Assembly (NCBI GenBank): GCA_034716535.1
Contig: JAYEJW010000435.1
Span: 1 to 29,762 of the forward strand
Length of the DNA: 29,762 nucleotides
Direction of reading: 5' to 3'
Origin: JAYEJW01 sp034716535
GTDB taxonomy: Bacteria > Pseudomonadota > Gammaproteobacteria > Chromatiales > Chromatiaceae
Shown here: one piece after another, positions 7,161 to 13,988 of the stretch
Position numbering within the stretch: the stretch's first letter is position 1
Layout: each line of letters starts with the position of its first letter
Translations under genes and position numbers: made by a program
Notes under the pieces: generated by a model
The model's input: only the letters and a program-made list of their open reading frames with translations
What the model was told of the DNA's origin: nothing
Databases searched by the model: none

Positions 7161-8287
7161 TCCCGGTAGGCGCGCCAGGAGTCCACGTAGCCCGCCCACT
7201 CCAGGGCCTCGGCCTCAGCTGAGACCGCCAGCGCGTCCCGCGCGTCGATCATCAGCGCGACCTCGTCGGTCTCCTTGCGCTCATAGCGGCTCGCTGTTGC
7301 CAAGGCCTTGGGATGGGGTCCGTGCGTGATCCCCGCCGGGTGCAGGGTCAGCATGCCTGGATGGATGTCGTCGCGGGAGAAGAATCGGCCCCGATGATAG
7401 AAGATGACCTCGTCATAGTCCTCGTTGTTGTGGAAGAACGGGAGCTTGAGTGCGCCGGGGTCGCTTTCGATCGGTCTGGGGGTAAAGGTGCAGACAACGA
7501 AACGCCCCGTCGTGAATGTGGTATGCACCGAGGGCGGCATGTGGTAGCGGTGGCTCATCAGCGGGCGGATGTGGCGCCAGTTCAGACGCAGGGGCATCAG
7601 GGTACCGTGCCATCCCAGCGCGTCCAGGGGATTGAACGGATAGGTGACCCGGCTCAGCTCCCCCCGCCGTTTGATGACAACGGTCCAGGGCTCTTCGGAT
7701 TGCTGATTGCGGAAGACATCGTCGATCCCCGGGACATCGAGAACGGCAGGGTCGAACACGGCATGGCTTCCGGCGATCCCCTTATCGGGAAGCCGGTACG
7801 CATCGCCCGTGGCCTCTAGCATAAGCAGCTTCAGGGAGCCTGCCGTCTCCACTCGCCACAGGGTGCCGCGGGGCAACAGGATGTAGTCCCCCTCATGGAG
7901 CTGGAGATGACCATAGTCCGTGAAGAGATCTCCATGCCCCTCGTGAATGAACAGCAGCTCGTCGCCGTCGCCATTGCGAACCAGATGGTCCATGCTCTGG
8001 TCGCCCATCCAGATGCGCAGCTGGAGGTAGGCATTGCCCAGCAGGGGCACGGCGCTCCAGGGGGACCGGCTATGCGTCTCCAGTCTGCTGGAATCGAAGG
8101 CACGGGGACGTAGCGGCCCCTCAATCCGCGCCCAGGCGGTCGGCGGGTGACGGTGGTACATCTGAGTCGAGGGCCCGTAAAAACCCTCGCGGCCCAGCTC
8201 CCGCTCGAAGCTGGCCTCGGGCAGGTCCGCATGGGCCTGGCGCGAGGACCTTCCCTCAATCCTGGGAAGGGTTATCCAGTCAGCCAT
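7157..8287 (-). CDS. hmgA: homogentisate 1,2-dioxygenase (short bacterial form)
   Basis: Non-heme Fe(II) ring-cleavage dioxygenase turning homogentisate into maleylacetoacetate. At 376 residues it is shorter than the 430–440 residues of animal and pseudomonad enzymes and belongs to the compact bacterial class. Family blocks include MYHRHPPTAW near 43, the cupin stretch DELLFIHEGHGDLFTDYG, LGWHGTLMPLRLNWRHIRP, and the metal region PFFHNNEDYDEVIFYHRG followed by HPAGITHGPHP, which supplies the His and Glu ligands. It starts one base after the hpd stop and ends in an ATGA overlap with fahA, so it sits in the middle of a tight operon. Nothing appears broken. Confidence 0.96.
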   Translation of the reverse strand: MADWITLPRIEGRSSRQAHADLPEASFERELGREGFYGPSTQMYHRHPPTAWARIEGPLRPRAFDSSRLETHSRSPWSAVPLLGNAYLQLRIWMGDQSMDHLVRNGDGDELLFIHEGHGDLFTDYGHLQLHEGDYILLPRGTLWRVETAGSLKLLMLEATGDAYRLPDKGIAGSHAVFDPAVLDVPGIDDVFRNQQSEEPWTVVIKRRGELSRVTYPFNPLDALGWHGTLMPLRLNWRHIRPLMSHRYHMPPSVHTTFTTGRFVVCTFTPRPIESDPGALKLPFFHNNEDYDEVIFYHRGRFFSRDDIHPGMLTLHPAGITHGPHPKALATASRYERKETDEVALMIDARDALAVSAEAEALEWAGYVDSWRAYRE

Positions 8288-8288
8288 G

Positions 8289-9344
8289 TCACGCCGCTCC
8301 GCGCGCCATCTGATCCCGCTCTATGGCCTCGAACAGTGCCTGGAAATTGCCCTCGCCGAAACCGTCGTTGCTCTTGCGCTGGATGATCTCGAAGAAAATG
8401 GGCCCGATGACGTTCCGGGTGAAGATCTGCAGCAGCACCCCGTCGCCTCGTTGCAGATCCCCGTCGATCAGAATGCGGTCCCTTTGGAGGCGTTCCAGGT
8501 CCTCCGCATGGCCCGGAATCCGGCGGTCGACCTCCTCGTAATAGGTGTCCGGAACGTCCAGGAACTGCAGCCCATTCCGGGAGAGGAGCTCGACGCTGGC
8601 GAAGATATCCTCGGTTGCCAGCGCGATATGCTGAATGCCTTCCCCATGATAAACCTCGAGATACTCCTGGATCTGGGACTTGGGGTCCGAAGGCTCGTTG
8701 ATTGGGATTCTGATCTTTCCACAAGGGCTGGTCATGGCCCTGGACCTGAGTCCGGTCACCTTGCCATGAATATCGAAATAGCGAATCTGACGGAAATCGA
8801 ACATCCGTCGGTAAAAATCGGCCCATTCATCCATGCGGCCCTGGTGGACATTGTGAGTCAGGTGGTCGATCCCTGTGAGGCCCGCGCCCCAGATTTCAAG
8901 CGGCTCTTCTTCGATCGGGACGAAGTCGACGTCGTAGATGGAATGTTCGCCATAGCGGTCGACGAAATAGATCAGGCTGCCCCCGATTCCCTGAATGGCG
9001 GGGATGTTGAGCTCCATGGGGCGCACATCGCCATGAAAGGGTTTGGCTTCCCGTTGAAGGGCGCGCTCGTACGCCTGAGCGGCGTTCTTTACCCGAATGG
9101 AAAAGGCGCAGATCGAAGCTCCGTGCACCTTGGCAAAGGCCTGGGCGAAGCTGTCCGGCTCGTGGTTGATGACGAAGTTGATGTCGCCCTGTCTGTAGAG
9201 CACCACGTCCTTGGAGCGGTGCCGGGATCTTGCCTGGAAGCCCATGTGCTCGAACAGCCGGGCCAGGTCCCGGGTGTCCGGCGCGGTGAACTCCACAAAC
9301 TCGAACCCGTCCGTCAGCAACGGCTCGCTCAGCCTGCTGGACAT
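8289..9344 (-). CDS. hpd: 4-hydroxyphenylpyruvate dioxygenase
   Basis: Converts 4-hydroxyphenylpyruvate, from tyrosine transamination, to homogentisate, using Fe(II) and O2. The 351 residues contain the two vicinal-oxygen-chelate halves. The metal ligands are His161 (GIDHLTHNV), His239 (GIQHIALAT) and Glu319 (GPIFFEIIQR), all present. The C-terminal GFGEGNFQALFEAIERDQ is also typical. The ATG at 9344 is preceded by GGAGAG. It is the first enzyme gene of the operon, one base ahead of hmgA and 23 bases after a 30-residue membrane peptide gene. An aminotransferase for the first step is not in the window. Confidence 0.97.
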   Translation of the reverse strand: MSSRLSEPLLTDGFEFVEFTAPDTRDLARLFEHMGFQARSRHRSKDVVLYRQGDINFVINHEPDSFAQAFAKVHGASICAFSIRVKNAAQAYERALQREAKPFHGDVRPMELNIPAIQGIGGSLIYFVDRYGEHSIYDVDFVPIEEEPLEIWGAGLTGIDHLTHNVHQGRMDEWADFYRRMFDFRQIRYFDIHGKVTGLRSRAMTSPCGKIRIPINEPSDPKSQIQEYLEVYHGEGIQHIALATEDIFASVELLSRNGLQFLDVPDTYYEEVDRRIPGHAEDLERLQRDRILIDGDLQRGDGVLLQIFTRNVIGPIFFEIIQRKSNDGFGEGNFQALFEAIERDQMARGAA

Positions 9345-9367
9345 TGTTAGCTCTCCGCGGTCTCGGA

Positions 9368-9460
9368 TTACCTGCTCGCCTTAAACAGCGTTGCCGAAAT
9401 GATCGCTGCCATGACGGCGATCGGCAGCAACATGAGCAACCCGACGAGGATGGGAGTCAT
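9368..9460 (-). CDS. 30-residue membrane peptide leading the hpd operon
   Basis: The frame runs from an ATG at 9460 to a TAA at 9370–9368. Its peptide is almost entirely hydrophobic: a polar MTP start, one transmembrane segment at about residues 4–26 rich in Leu, Ile, Met and Ala, and a basic KASR tail. It is preceded by GGAGGTGATC, nearly the full complement of the 16S rRNA 3' end, which is much stronger than hpd's own site. It lies 23 bases before hpd. It may be a membrane micro-protein, or a translated leader that controls hpd by coupling. I know no family for it. Confidence 0.65.
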   Translation of the reverse strand: MTPILVGLLMLLPIAVMAAIISATLFKASR

Positions 9461-9732
9461 TAGGATCACCTCCGTCAAGAGACGATGACAGGGTGCTGAC
9501 CTGTCGTGTCGGAGATCTTGAGTTTTTCAAGGTTCACAAACCATTAGACCGGAATAAAGCGAATATCTATCCGATTTCCCTACACTTTGATGCCAAAATC
9601 GGTGGTCGATGGCCTCGCGGTCCGAGCGGGAGCTAGCCAGTTTCCGATCTAGCGGTTGGGTACTGAAACGGCTCGCAGCGCTGGTCCTGTCGAAGGGTCC
9701 TCGACAAGACCGGCGAGCCTTTCGCTCGTACG
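9461..9732. other. gap between the cysteine operon and the hpd operon
   Basis: These 272 bases hold the ribosome binding site of the 30-residue peptide, a long hairpin at 9670–9719, and an AT-rich stretch near 9540–9600. On the minus strand that stretch contains TTGGCA upstream of a weak TAGATA-like box, which may include the hpd operon promoter. The spacing is poor, so I do not call a promoter. No further gene was seen. Confidence 0.5.
9670..9719 (-). terminator. long hairpin ending the cysteine/sulfur operon
   Basis: GGCTCGC at the left end pairs with GCGAGCC at the right end, and inside it GGTCcTGTCGA pairs with TCGACAaGACC around a seven-base loop. It begins 13 bases after the stop of the zinc-ribbon gene on the minus strand. 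No clear T run follows, so terminator function is a guess. The inner TGTCGA–TCGACA part looks like the dispersed palindromes found between genes in many gammaproteobacteria. Confidence 0.45.
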
Positions 9733-9930
9733 CTACCGCGGCAGCCCACATCGATCACAGCGCGTGATCTGCAGGTAGCCGTTTCCCTCGACCTTGACGA
9801 CTTCCGCGTGCACGAGCCCCCCGCAGCGGCACAGCTGGGGATAGCCCCTCTCGCATACGGGACAGGCTCGTTTCCCTGACGTGTGGTCCGAGAAATCGCA
9901 GGCCTCAAGCTCCTTTCTCGTTTCTGTCAT
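9733..9930 (-). CDS. small zinc-ribbon-like protein
   Basis: A 65-residue protein with cysteine pairs in CPVC (23–26), CRCGG (about 34–38) and CDRCG near the C-terminus. This is the layout of a small treble-clef or zinc-ribbon protein. It has no signal peptide. The ATG at 9930 overlaps the cysM stop as ATGA, so it is the last gene of the sulfur operon and is translated with cysM; the in-frame ATG at 9957 lies inside cysM and is less likely. The role is unknown. It could be a metal-binding accessory or a partner of the cysteine synthase. The cysteine content would also fit a sulfur relay, but nothing in the sequence proves it. Confidence 0.72.
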   Translation of the reverse strand: MTETRKELEACDFSDHTSGKRACPVCERGYPQLCRCGGLVHAEVVKVEGNGYLQITRCDRCGLPR

Positions 9931-10922
9931 ACCGAATTCCTCCGTTCGAGCTCCCACATACCCGTCGAGCCGTAACGCTCACCGGTATCCGAGAGCACCG
10001 TTGCGATGGTGTGGAACCGGCCCGTGGCGGCGATCTCAAGGGCGGCATGCACGTAGGCACCCGAGGAAGGGCCGACGAACAGGCCGCGGGCCGCCAGCCG
10101 TCGGCACATTGCGCTCGCCTGTTCGATGGTGACCTGGATCCGCTCGTCGATCAGGGACTGGTCCAGGATCGCGGGCACGATGTCCCGGGGCGAGCCCAAT
10201 GGCTTCAGGCCCTCGATACCGGGGAAGATCTCCGGAATCACGGAGGCGATAAAGGTGTCGGGATGTGCCTCCCTCAGCCGTCTTCCGACACCCGTGATGG
10301 TGCCGCCGGTACCCACACCCGCGACGAATGCGTCCGGTGCCACGCCGGCCCGTTCCCGCACCTGCGCCAGGATCTCCGGCCCGGTGGTCAGGAAATGGGC
10401 GTGCCAGTTCGCGTCATTGGTGTACTGGTCGCAGTGCCAATAGGTCTCGGGATACTCGACCGCGAGCCGCCGGGCCTCGCGCAGGGCGTAGTCGTACCCC
10501 TCGACGGGATCGGTGAGTATCAGCTCAGCGCCGTGGGCGCTGATGCGCGCGAGTCGTTCCCGGCTGGCGTTCTCCGGTACCACTAGGGTGACGGAGATAC
10601 CCAGCGCGGCGCCGAGCATGGCGTAGGCGATTCCGGCGTTGCCAGAGGAGGAATCCAGCAGCCGCCGGCCCCCGGCCAGCCGGCCCTCTCTGAGCCCCCG
10701 GGTCAGCATCCGGGCCACCGGGCGGTCCTTGATCGAGCCGCCCGGGTTGCAGCCCTCGATCTTGGCGAAGAGACGCGTCTTCGGGGCGACTTCCCTCACC
10801 AGATCGAGCTCGATGAGGGGCGTGTTCCCGATCGACGCAAGCAGCGTGGTGGCGCCGGCCCGTCGATCGACCGGATGATCGTCGGTAAGGTCGCGAAGCC
10901 CTTCGCCGCTCAACGTATTCAT
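9927..10922 (-). CDS. cysM: CysM-type cysteine synthase, probably using a sulfur-carrier protein
   Basis: A PLP enzyme of the beta-substituting family, cytosolic, 331 residues from the ATG at 10922. The cofactor lysine is Lys65 in NPGGSIKDRP; SSSGNAGIAYAM binds the cofactor phosphate side, GVGTGGTITGVG is the glycine loop, and GPSSGA sits near the end. The SIKDRP form, and the following ARML, are close to mycobacterial CysM, which takes sulfur from the thiocarboxylated carrier CysO rather than from sulfide. The start lies two bases after the stop of the carrier–rhodanese–E1 fusion, and a JAMM peptidase is just before that, exactly the partners of the CysO route. The product would be a carrier–cysteine adduct. 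Use of free sulfide cannot be excluded. Confidence 0.88.
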   Translation of the reverse strand: MNTLSGEGLRDLTDDHPVDRRAGATTLLASIGNTPLIELDLVREVAPKTRLFAKIEGCNPGGSIKDRPVARMLTRGLREGRLAGGRRLLDSSSGNAGIAYAMLGAALGISVTLVVPENASRERLARISAHGAELILTDPVEGYDYALREARRLAVEYPETYWHCDQYTNDANWHAHFLTTGPEILAQVRERAGVAPDAFVAGVGTGGTITGVGRRLREAHPDTFIASVIPEIFPGIEGLKPLGSPRDIVPAILDQSLIDERIQVTIEQASAMCRRLAARGLFVGPSSGAYVHAALEIAATGRFHTIATVLSDTGERYGSTGMWELERRNSV

Positions 10923-10924
10923 AG

Positions 10925-12370
10925 TTAAGCACTTGCTGCGGCGCAGAAAGCCTCGTAGTCCACGTAGCCGGGAAACTGGGCCGGGTCGGCGCAGTAGGGG
11001 CACTCCGGGTTTCGATCGAGCTGCAGCTCTCTGAACTCGGCACGCAGGGCGTCGTAGTAGAGCAGGCGGCCGACCAGGAGGTCGCCCACGCCGAGCAGGA
11101 TCTTGATGGTCTCCACCGCCTCGAGCAGGCCGATGACGCCCGGGAGGATGCCCAGCACACCTGCCTCGGCACAGGAGGGCGCAAGCTCAGGCGGAGGCGG
11201 CTGGGGATACAGGCAGCGATAGCAGGGCGTCGGCCGTTTCTCGTACGCCGGCCAGAAGACGCTGACTTGGCCTTCGAAGCGGTAGACTGATCCGTGGACG
11301 TTGGGGATGCCGAGCTTCACGCAGGCGTCGTTGATCAGGTAGCGGGTGGCAAAGTTGTCCGAGCCGTCGACCACGACCTCGTAGCTGCTCAGGATCTCCT
11401 CCACATTCGCGCTTTCGAGCCTGGCCTCGTGGCCCATCACCTTCACCGACGGATTCAGTGCCTGGATCGCTTCCGTAGCGGAGGCCACCTTGGACTCGCC
11501 CACTCGCGCATCGGCATGGAGAATCTGCCGCTGCAGGTTGCTGCGGTCGACCCGATCGTGATCGACGATGCCCAGGGTGCCGATCCCGGCGGCGGCCAGG
11601 TACAGGGCCGCTGGTGAGCCCAGTCCGCCGGCTCCGATCAGCAGCACCTTGCCGTCAAGCAGCCGGAGCTGCCCTGACTCGCCAACCTCGGGCATCAACA
11701 GGTGGCGCGAGTAGCGCTCGCGCGCGTCCGCGTCCAGCGTCCGTGGGATCTCGAACGGAATTCCTTCGTTCTTCCAGCGGTTGAACCCCCCGGCGAGGTT
11801 GCGCACGTCGCTGTATCCCAGCCGACGAAGCCCCTCGGCCGCGAACAGCGAACGCTGGCCTACGGCACAGAGCACCACCAGGGTGCGCTCCGTGTTGGGC
11901 ACTGCGTCCTCGATATTGACCTCCAGGTAGCTCCGTCCCAGGGGCAGGGCGCCCGCCGGCATCCCGGCGGCGATTTCGTCGGGCTCACGTACGTCCACCA
12001 GCACGGCACCCTGGCGCTGCAGTGTCAGGGCTTCGCGCGGGGTCACCTCGGGGATCTGCGCCCGCAGCTCCGCCAGTCGACGGTCGCTGACCTTGGTACC
12101 GCTCCCACCAGCCACGGCGGGGATGATGGAGAGGACGTCCCCCTCCGTGATTGGGGTCGCGAGGCCGTCGAGGCCACGGATATTCTTTGGCCCCAAATAA
12201 ATGTTCACGAAGCGCCGGACCTCGCCCTCGGGGGTGAGGATACGCTCAAGCAGGGCATCGTCGAGCGCGCGCAGCGCCTCGCCGACGGTGATGCCCTGGA
12301 CGCGTACTTCATCGACGCCGCCCGCAAGGCTCCGCAACGGAGTCGGAATACGCACGGTTACGCTGGTCAT
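10925..12370 (-). CDS. ubiquitin-like sulfur carrier–rhodanese–ThiF/MoeB E1 triple fusion
   Basis: A 481-residue protein with three parts. Residues 1–89 are a MoaD/ThiS/CysO-like beta-grasp domain ending in AVAGG (GG at 88–89). Residues about 95–208 are a rhodanese with DVREPDE and active-site Cys168 in the loop CAVGQRS. Residues about 212–481 are a ThiF/MoeB adenylating domain with nucleotide loop GAGGLGS (246–252), DGSDNFATRYL, the Cys400 motif SCAEAGVLG and zinc pairs CYRC (383–386) and CPYC (457–460). It can carry out adenylation, sulfur delivery and loading. The diglycine is followed by SGTK rather than a free C-terminus, so cleavage after GG would be needed to use this carrier. The JAMM peptidase gene overlaps its start (ATGA), and cysM follows. 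Confidence 0.9.
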   Translation of the reverse strand: MTSVTVRIPTPLRSLAGGVDEVRVQGITVGEALRALDDALLERILTPEGEVRRFVNIYLGPKNIRGLDGLATPITEGDVLSIIPAVAGGSGTKVSDRRLAELRAQIPEVTPREALTLQRQGAVLVDVREPDEIAAGMPAGALPLGRSYLEVNIEDAVPNTERTLVVLCAVGQRSLFAAEGLRRLGYSDVRNLAGGFNRWKNEGIPFEIPRTLDADARERYSRHLLMPEVGESGQLRLLDGKVLLIGAGGLGSPAALYLAAAGIGTLGIVDHDRVDRSNLQRQILHADARVGESKVASATEAIQALNPSVKVMGHEARLESANVEEILSSYEVVVDGSDNFATRYLINDACVKLGIPNVHGSVYRFEGQVSVFWPAYEKRPTPCYRCLYPQPPPPELAPSCAEAGVLGILPGVIGLLEAVETIKILLGVGDLLVGRLLYYDALRAEFRELQLDRNPECPYCADPAQFPGYVDYEAFCAAASA

Positions 12371-12897
12371 GACGCGATGGCCTCCTCACAGAAGTCGGTT
12401 CCGTTCAGGCGCCAGGACCGCAGCTCGGCCACACGCCGTTCGGTGACCGACGCGATCAGGTAGGACCAGCCGGCCCAGGCACCGGCCCGGTCTGTCGCGG
12501 ATGGCCTGGCGGGATGATCCGGATGGGAGTGCCAGATCCCGACGATTTCCATTCCACGGCCACGCGCCGCGCTGTCGGCCGCAACGAAGTCTCGGGGATC
12601 AAGCTCGTAGCGGTCTCGGGCGCGCGTCCGGTTCAAATTACGCGCCTGTATCAGATCGATGACCTCCACAATGCCCTCTCTCTGATGGCCGACCAGCAAG
12701 CCGCAGGTTTCATTGGGATAGCCCCTGCACACCATGGCCTCGAGGTCCCCACGGAGGGCCTCGCTCAGTTGCAGCGTACCCACGCTTTTTACAGGGAAGT
12801 CGGACGGCGCCTCGACCGCCGCGGCCGCCGGACCCGGCACAACGGCTCGCGCATCATTGGCTCCGAAATCCCTCTCCGATCCGGTCGTTGTGGACAT
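12367..12897 (-). CDS. mec: JAMM/MPN+ zinc metallopeptidase (Mec-like, M67)
   Basis: A predicted zinc peptidase of 176 residues. The catalytic set is complete: Glu63 (NETCGLLVG), His123 and His125 in HSHPDHPARPSATD, Ser133 and Asp136, which is the H-x-H-x7-S-x2-D signature. In mycobacteria Mec releases cysteine from CysO; in quinolobactin clusters a relative trims residues after the carrier's GG. Here it overlaps by ATGA with the carrier–rhodanese–E1 fusion and lies close to cysM, so either or both jobs fit. The first 40 or so residues are Ala/Pro-rich and not part of the domain; a later start is possible. The gene symbol reflects the role, not proven orthology. Confidence 0.88.
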   Translation of the reverse strand: MSTTTGSERDFGANDARAVVPGPAAAAVEAPSDFPVKSVGTLQLSEALRGDLEAMVCRGYPNETCGLLVGHQREGIVEVIDLIQARNLNRTRARDRYELDPRDFVAADSAARGRGMEIVGIWHSHPDHPARPSATDRAGAWAGWSYLIASVTERRVAELRSWRLNGTDFCEEAIAS

Positions 12898-12912
12898 GGC
12901 GCTATCCTCCAG

Positions 12913-13233
12913 TCAATCCCAACGGTCATCCCGCACCTGGACGATTCCCTTCTCGACACGTACAGGAAAGGTAGCAATGGGCTCGTAGGCCGGCGCGGAC
13001 AGGGCCTCGCCGGACTTGAGAGAGAACTGTGCGCCGTGCGTTGGGCAGGTGATGGTATCACCGTCGATTTCGCCGTCGGCGAGCTCAGACGCCTCGTGCG
13101 AGCACTGGTCCTCTATGGCAAAGAACTCTCCATCGATATTGAACACCGCGACGGCTATGCCATCGACGTCGGCAATCACGCACTGGTTCGGAGCGATCGC
13201 TCCGGCAGGCGCCACATCGACCCATTCGCTCAT
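12913..13233 (-). CDS. Rieske-type [2Fe-2S] ferredoxin
   Basis: A soluble 106-residue electron carrier of the non-heme-oxygenase ferredoxin type. The cluster ligands are the two Cys-x-His / Cys-x2-His boxes, CSHE at about 44–47 and CPTHG at about 63–67, within a short all-beta domain. It has no membrane anchor. It lies 10 bases after sufT and 15 bases before the JAMM peptidase gene, so it belongs to the Suf/cysteine operon rather than to an oxygenase. Similar small Rieske genes occur in other SUF operons, where they may donate electrons for cluster assembly or serve as a cluster acceptor. The role is inferred only from place. Confidence 0.92.
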   Translation of the reverse strand: MSEWVDVAPAGAIAPNQCVIADVDGIAVAVFNIDGEFFAIEDQCSHEASELADGEIDGDTITCPTHGAQFSLKSGEALSAPAYEPIATFPVRVEKGIVQVRDDRWD

Positions 13234-13243
13234 CGCTCTTCCC

Positions 13244-13522
13244 TCAAAACATACCTGTTTGTAGCTGCGCCTCCTCGCTCATCATGGAGGCGTTCCAGGG
13301 CGGGTCGAAGACCAGATTTACCTCGACATCCTCGACCGACGGCACCTCCATGACCCGTTGCCAGACGTCCGCGGCCAGCAGGTTGCCCATGCCGCACCCA
13401 GGGGCCGTGAGCGTCATTGCGATGTCCACCCGAGCCCCTTCCCTGATCACGACCTTTTGGCCGGAGGGGACCGCCACCGCCAGGCAGTTTCGCTTGAGTT
13501 GGGTCGCTTCCGGTACCGGCAT
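13244..13522 (-). CDS. sufT: shortened SufT-like protein (partial DUF59/MIP18 domain)
   Basis: A 92-residue protein related to the Fe-S maturation factor SufT. Its first 25 residues (LKRNC…VPSGQKVVIREGA) match the SufT N-terminus. From RVDIAMTLTAPGCGMG onward it matches the second half of the DUF59 domain, with the conserved cysteine in APGCGMG, then VEVNLVFDPPWN and the C-terminal MMSEEAQLQ. The normal protein is about 180 residues. The middle, about 80 residues including the YDPEIPVNIxDLGL segment, is missing, and the join is in frame. The gene is packed tightly between sufU (10 bases) and the Rieske gene (10 bases), so the missing part is not elsewhere. It may be a working compact form, a natural deletion, or an assembly error. 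Confidence 0.8.
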   Translation of the reverse strand: MPVPEATQLKRNCLAVAVPSGQKVVIREGARVDIAMTLTAPGCGMGNLLAADVWQRVMEVPSVEDVEVNLVFDPPWNASMMSEEAQLQTGMF

Positions 13523-13532
13523 GGCTGGGCCC

Positions 13533-13988
13533 CTACTCGGTTGTGACGCTCTCTGGCTGCTCGTCGCTCAGGGCGGCCTTGAGGGCATGCCAGCTCAGCG
13601 TCGCGCATTTGACCCGCATGGGGTATTTGCGCACCCCCGCCAAGGCCTCGAGCTCGCCGAGTGCGTCCGGATCGGGACCGGAATGCCCGCCGGTCAGCAA
13701 CTCGTGTACGGCCTCGAACAGCTCCTCGGCTTCCCGGACGCTCAAGCCCTTGAGCCGGTCGGTGAGCATCGAGGCCGAGGCCGTGGAGATGGCGCAACCC
13801 TTCCCCTGGAAGCTGACGTCGGCGATCCGCTTCCCCTCCAGACGCAGATAGAGCTTCAGCTCGTCGCCGCACAGGGGGTTGTATCCCTCGATCGTGCGGC
13901 TGGCCCCCTCCATAGCGCGGAAGTTGTGGGGATGACGGCTGTGATCCAGGATCAGCTCCTGGTATAGGTCCTCGAGTCCGCTGCTCAT
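13533..13988 (-). CDS. sufU: SufU sulfur-transfer / scaffold protein
   Basis: This zinc-containing IscU-like protein accepts persulfide sulfur from SufS. The 151 residues keep the SufU zinc/sulfur site at the expected positions: Cys40 and Asp42 in NPLCGDE, Cys65 in GKGCAIS, and Cys128 in VKCATLSW. The insertion around residues 95–118 before the last cysteine is what separates SufU from IscU. The ATG at 13988 overlaps the sufS stop as ATGA. In Firmicutes SufU serves SufS for delivery to SufBCD. Here the SufBCD genes are absent from the operon, so sulfur may go mainly to the rhodanese–E1 fusion downstream, which is inference. Confidence 0.94.
   Translation of the reverse strand: MSSGLEDLYQELILDHSRHPHNFRAMEGASRTIEGYNPLCGDELKLYLRLEGKRIADVSFQGKGCAISTASASMLTDRLKGLSVREAEELFEAVHELLTGGHSGPDPDALGELEALAGVRKYPMRVKCATLSWHALKAALSDEQPESVTTE

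Noticed and set aside
8286..9350. 354-residue plus-strand frame opposite hpd
   Set aside because: It mirrors the hpd gene exactly, with no recognisable motif and no ribosome binding site. hpd has all its metal ligands.
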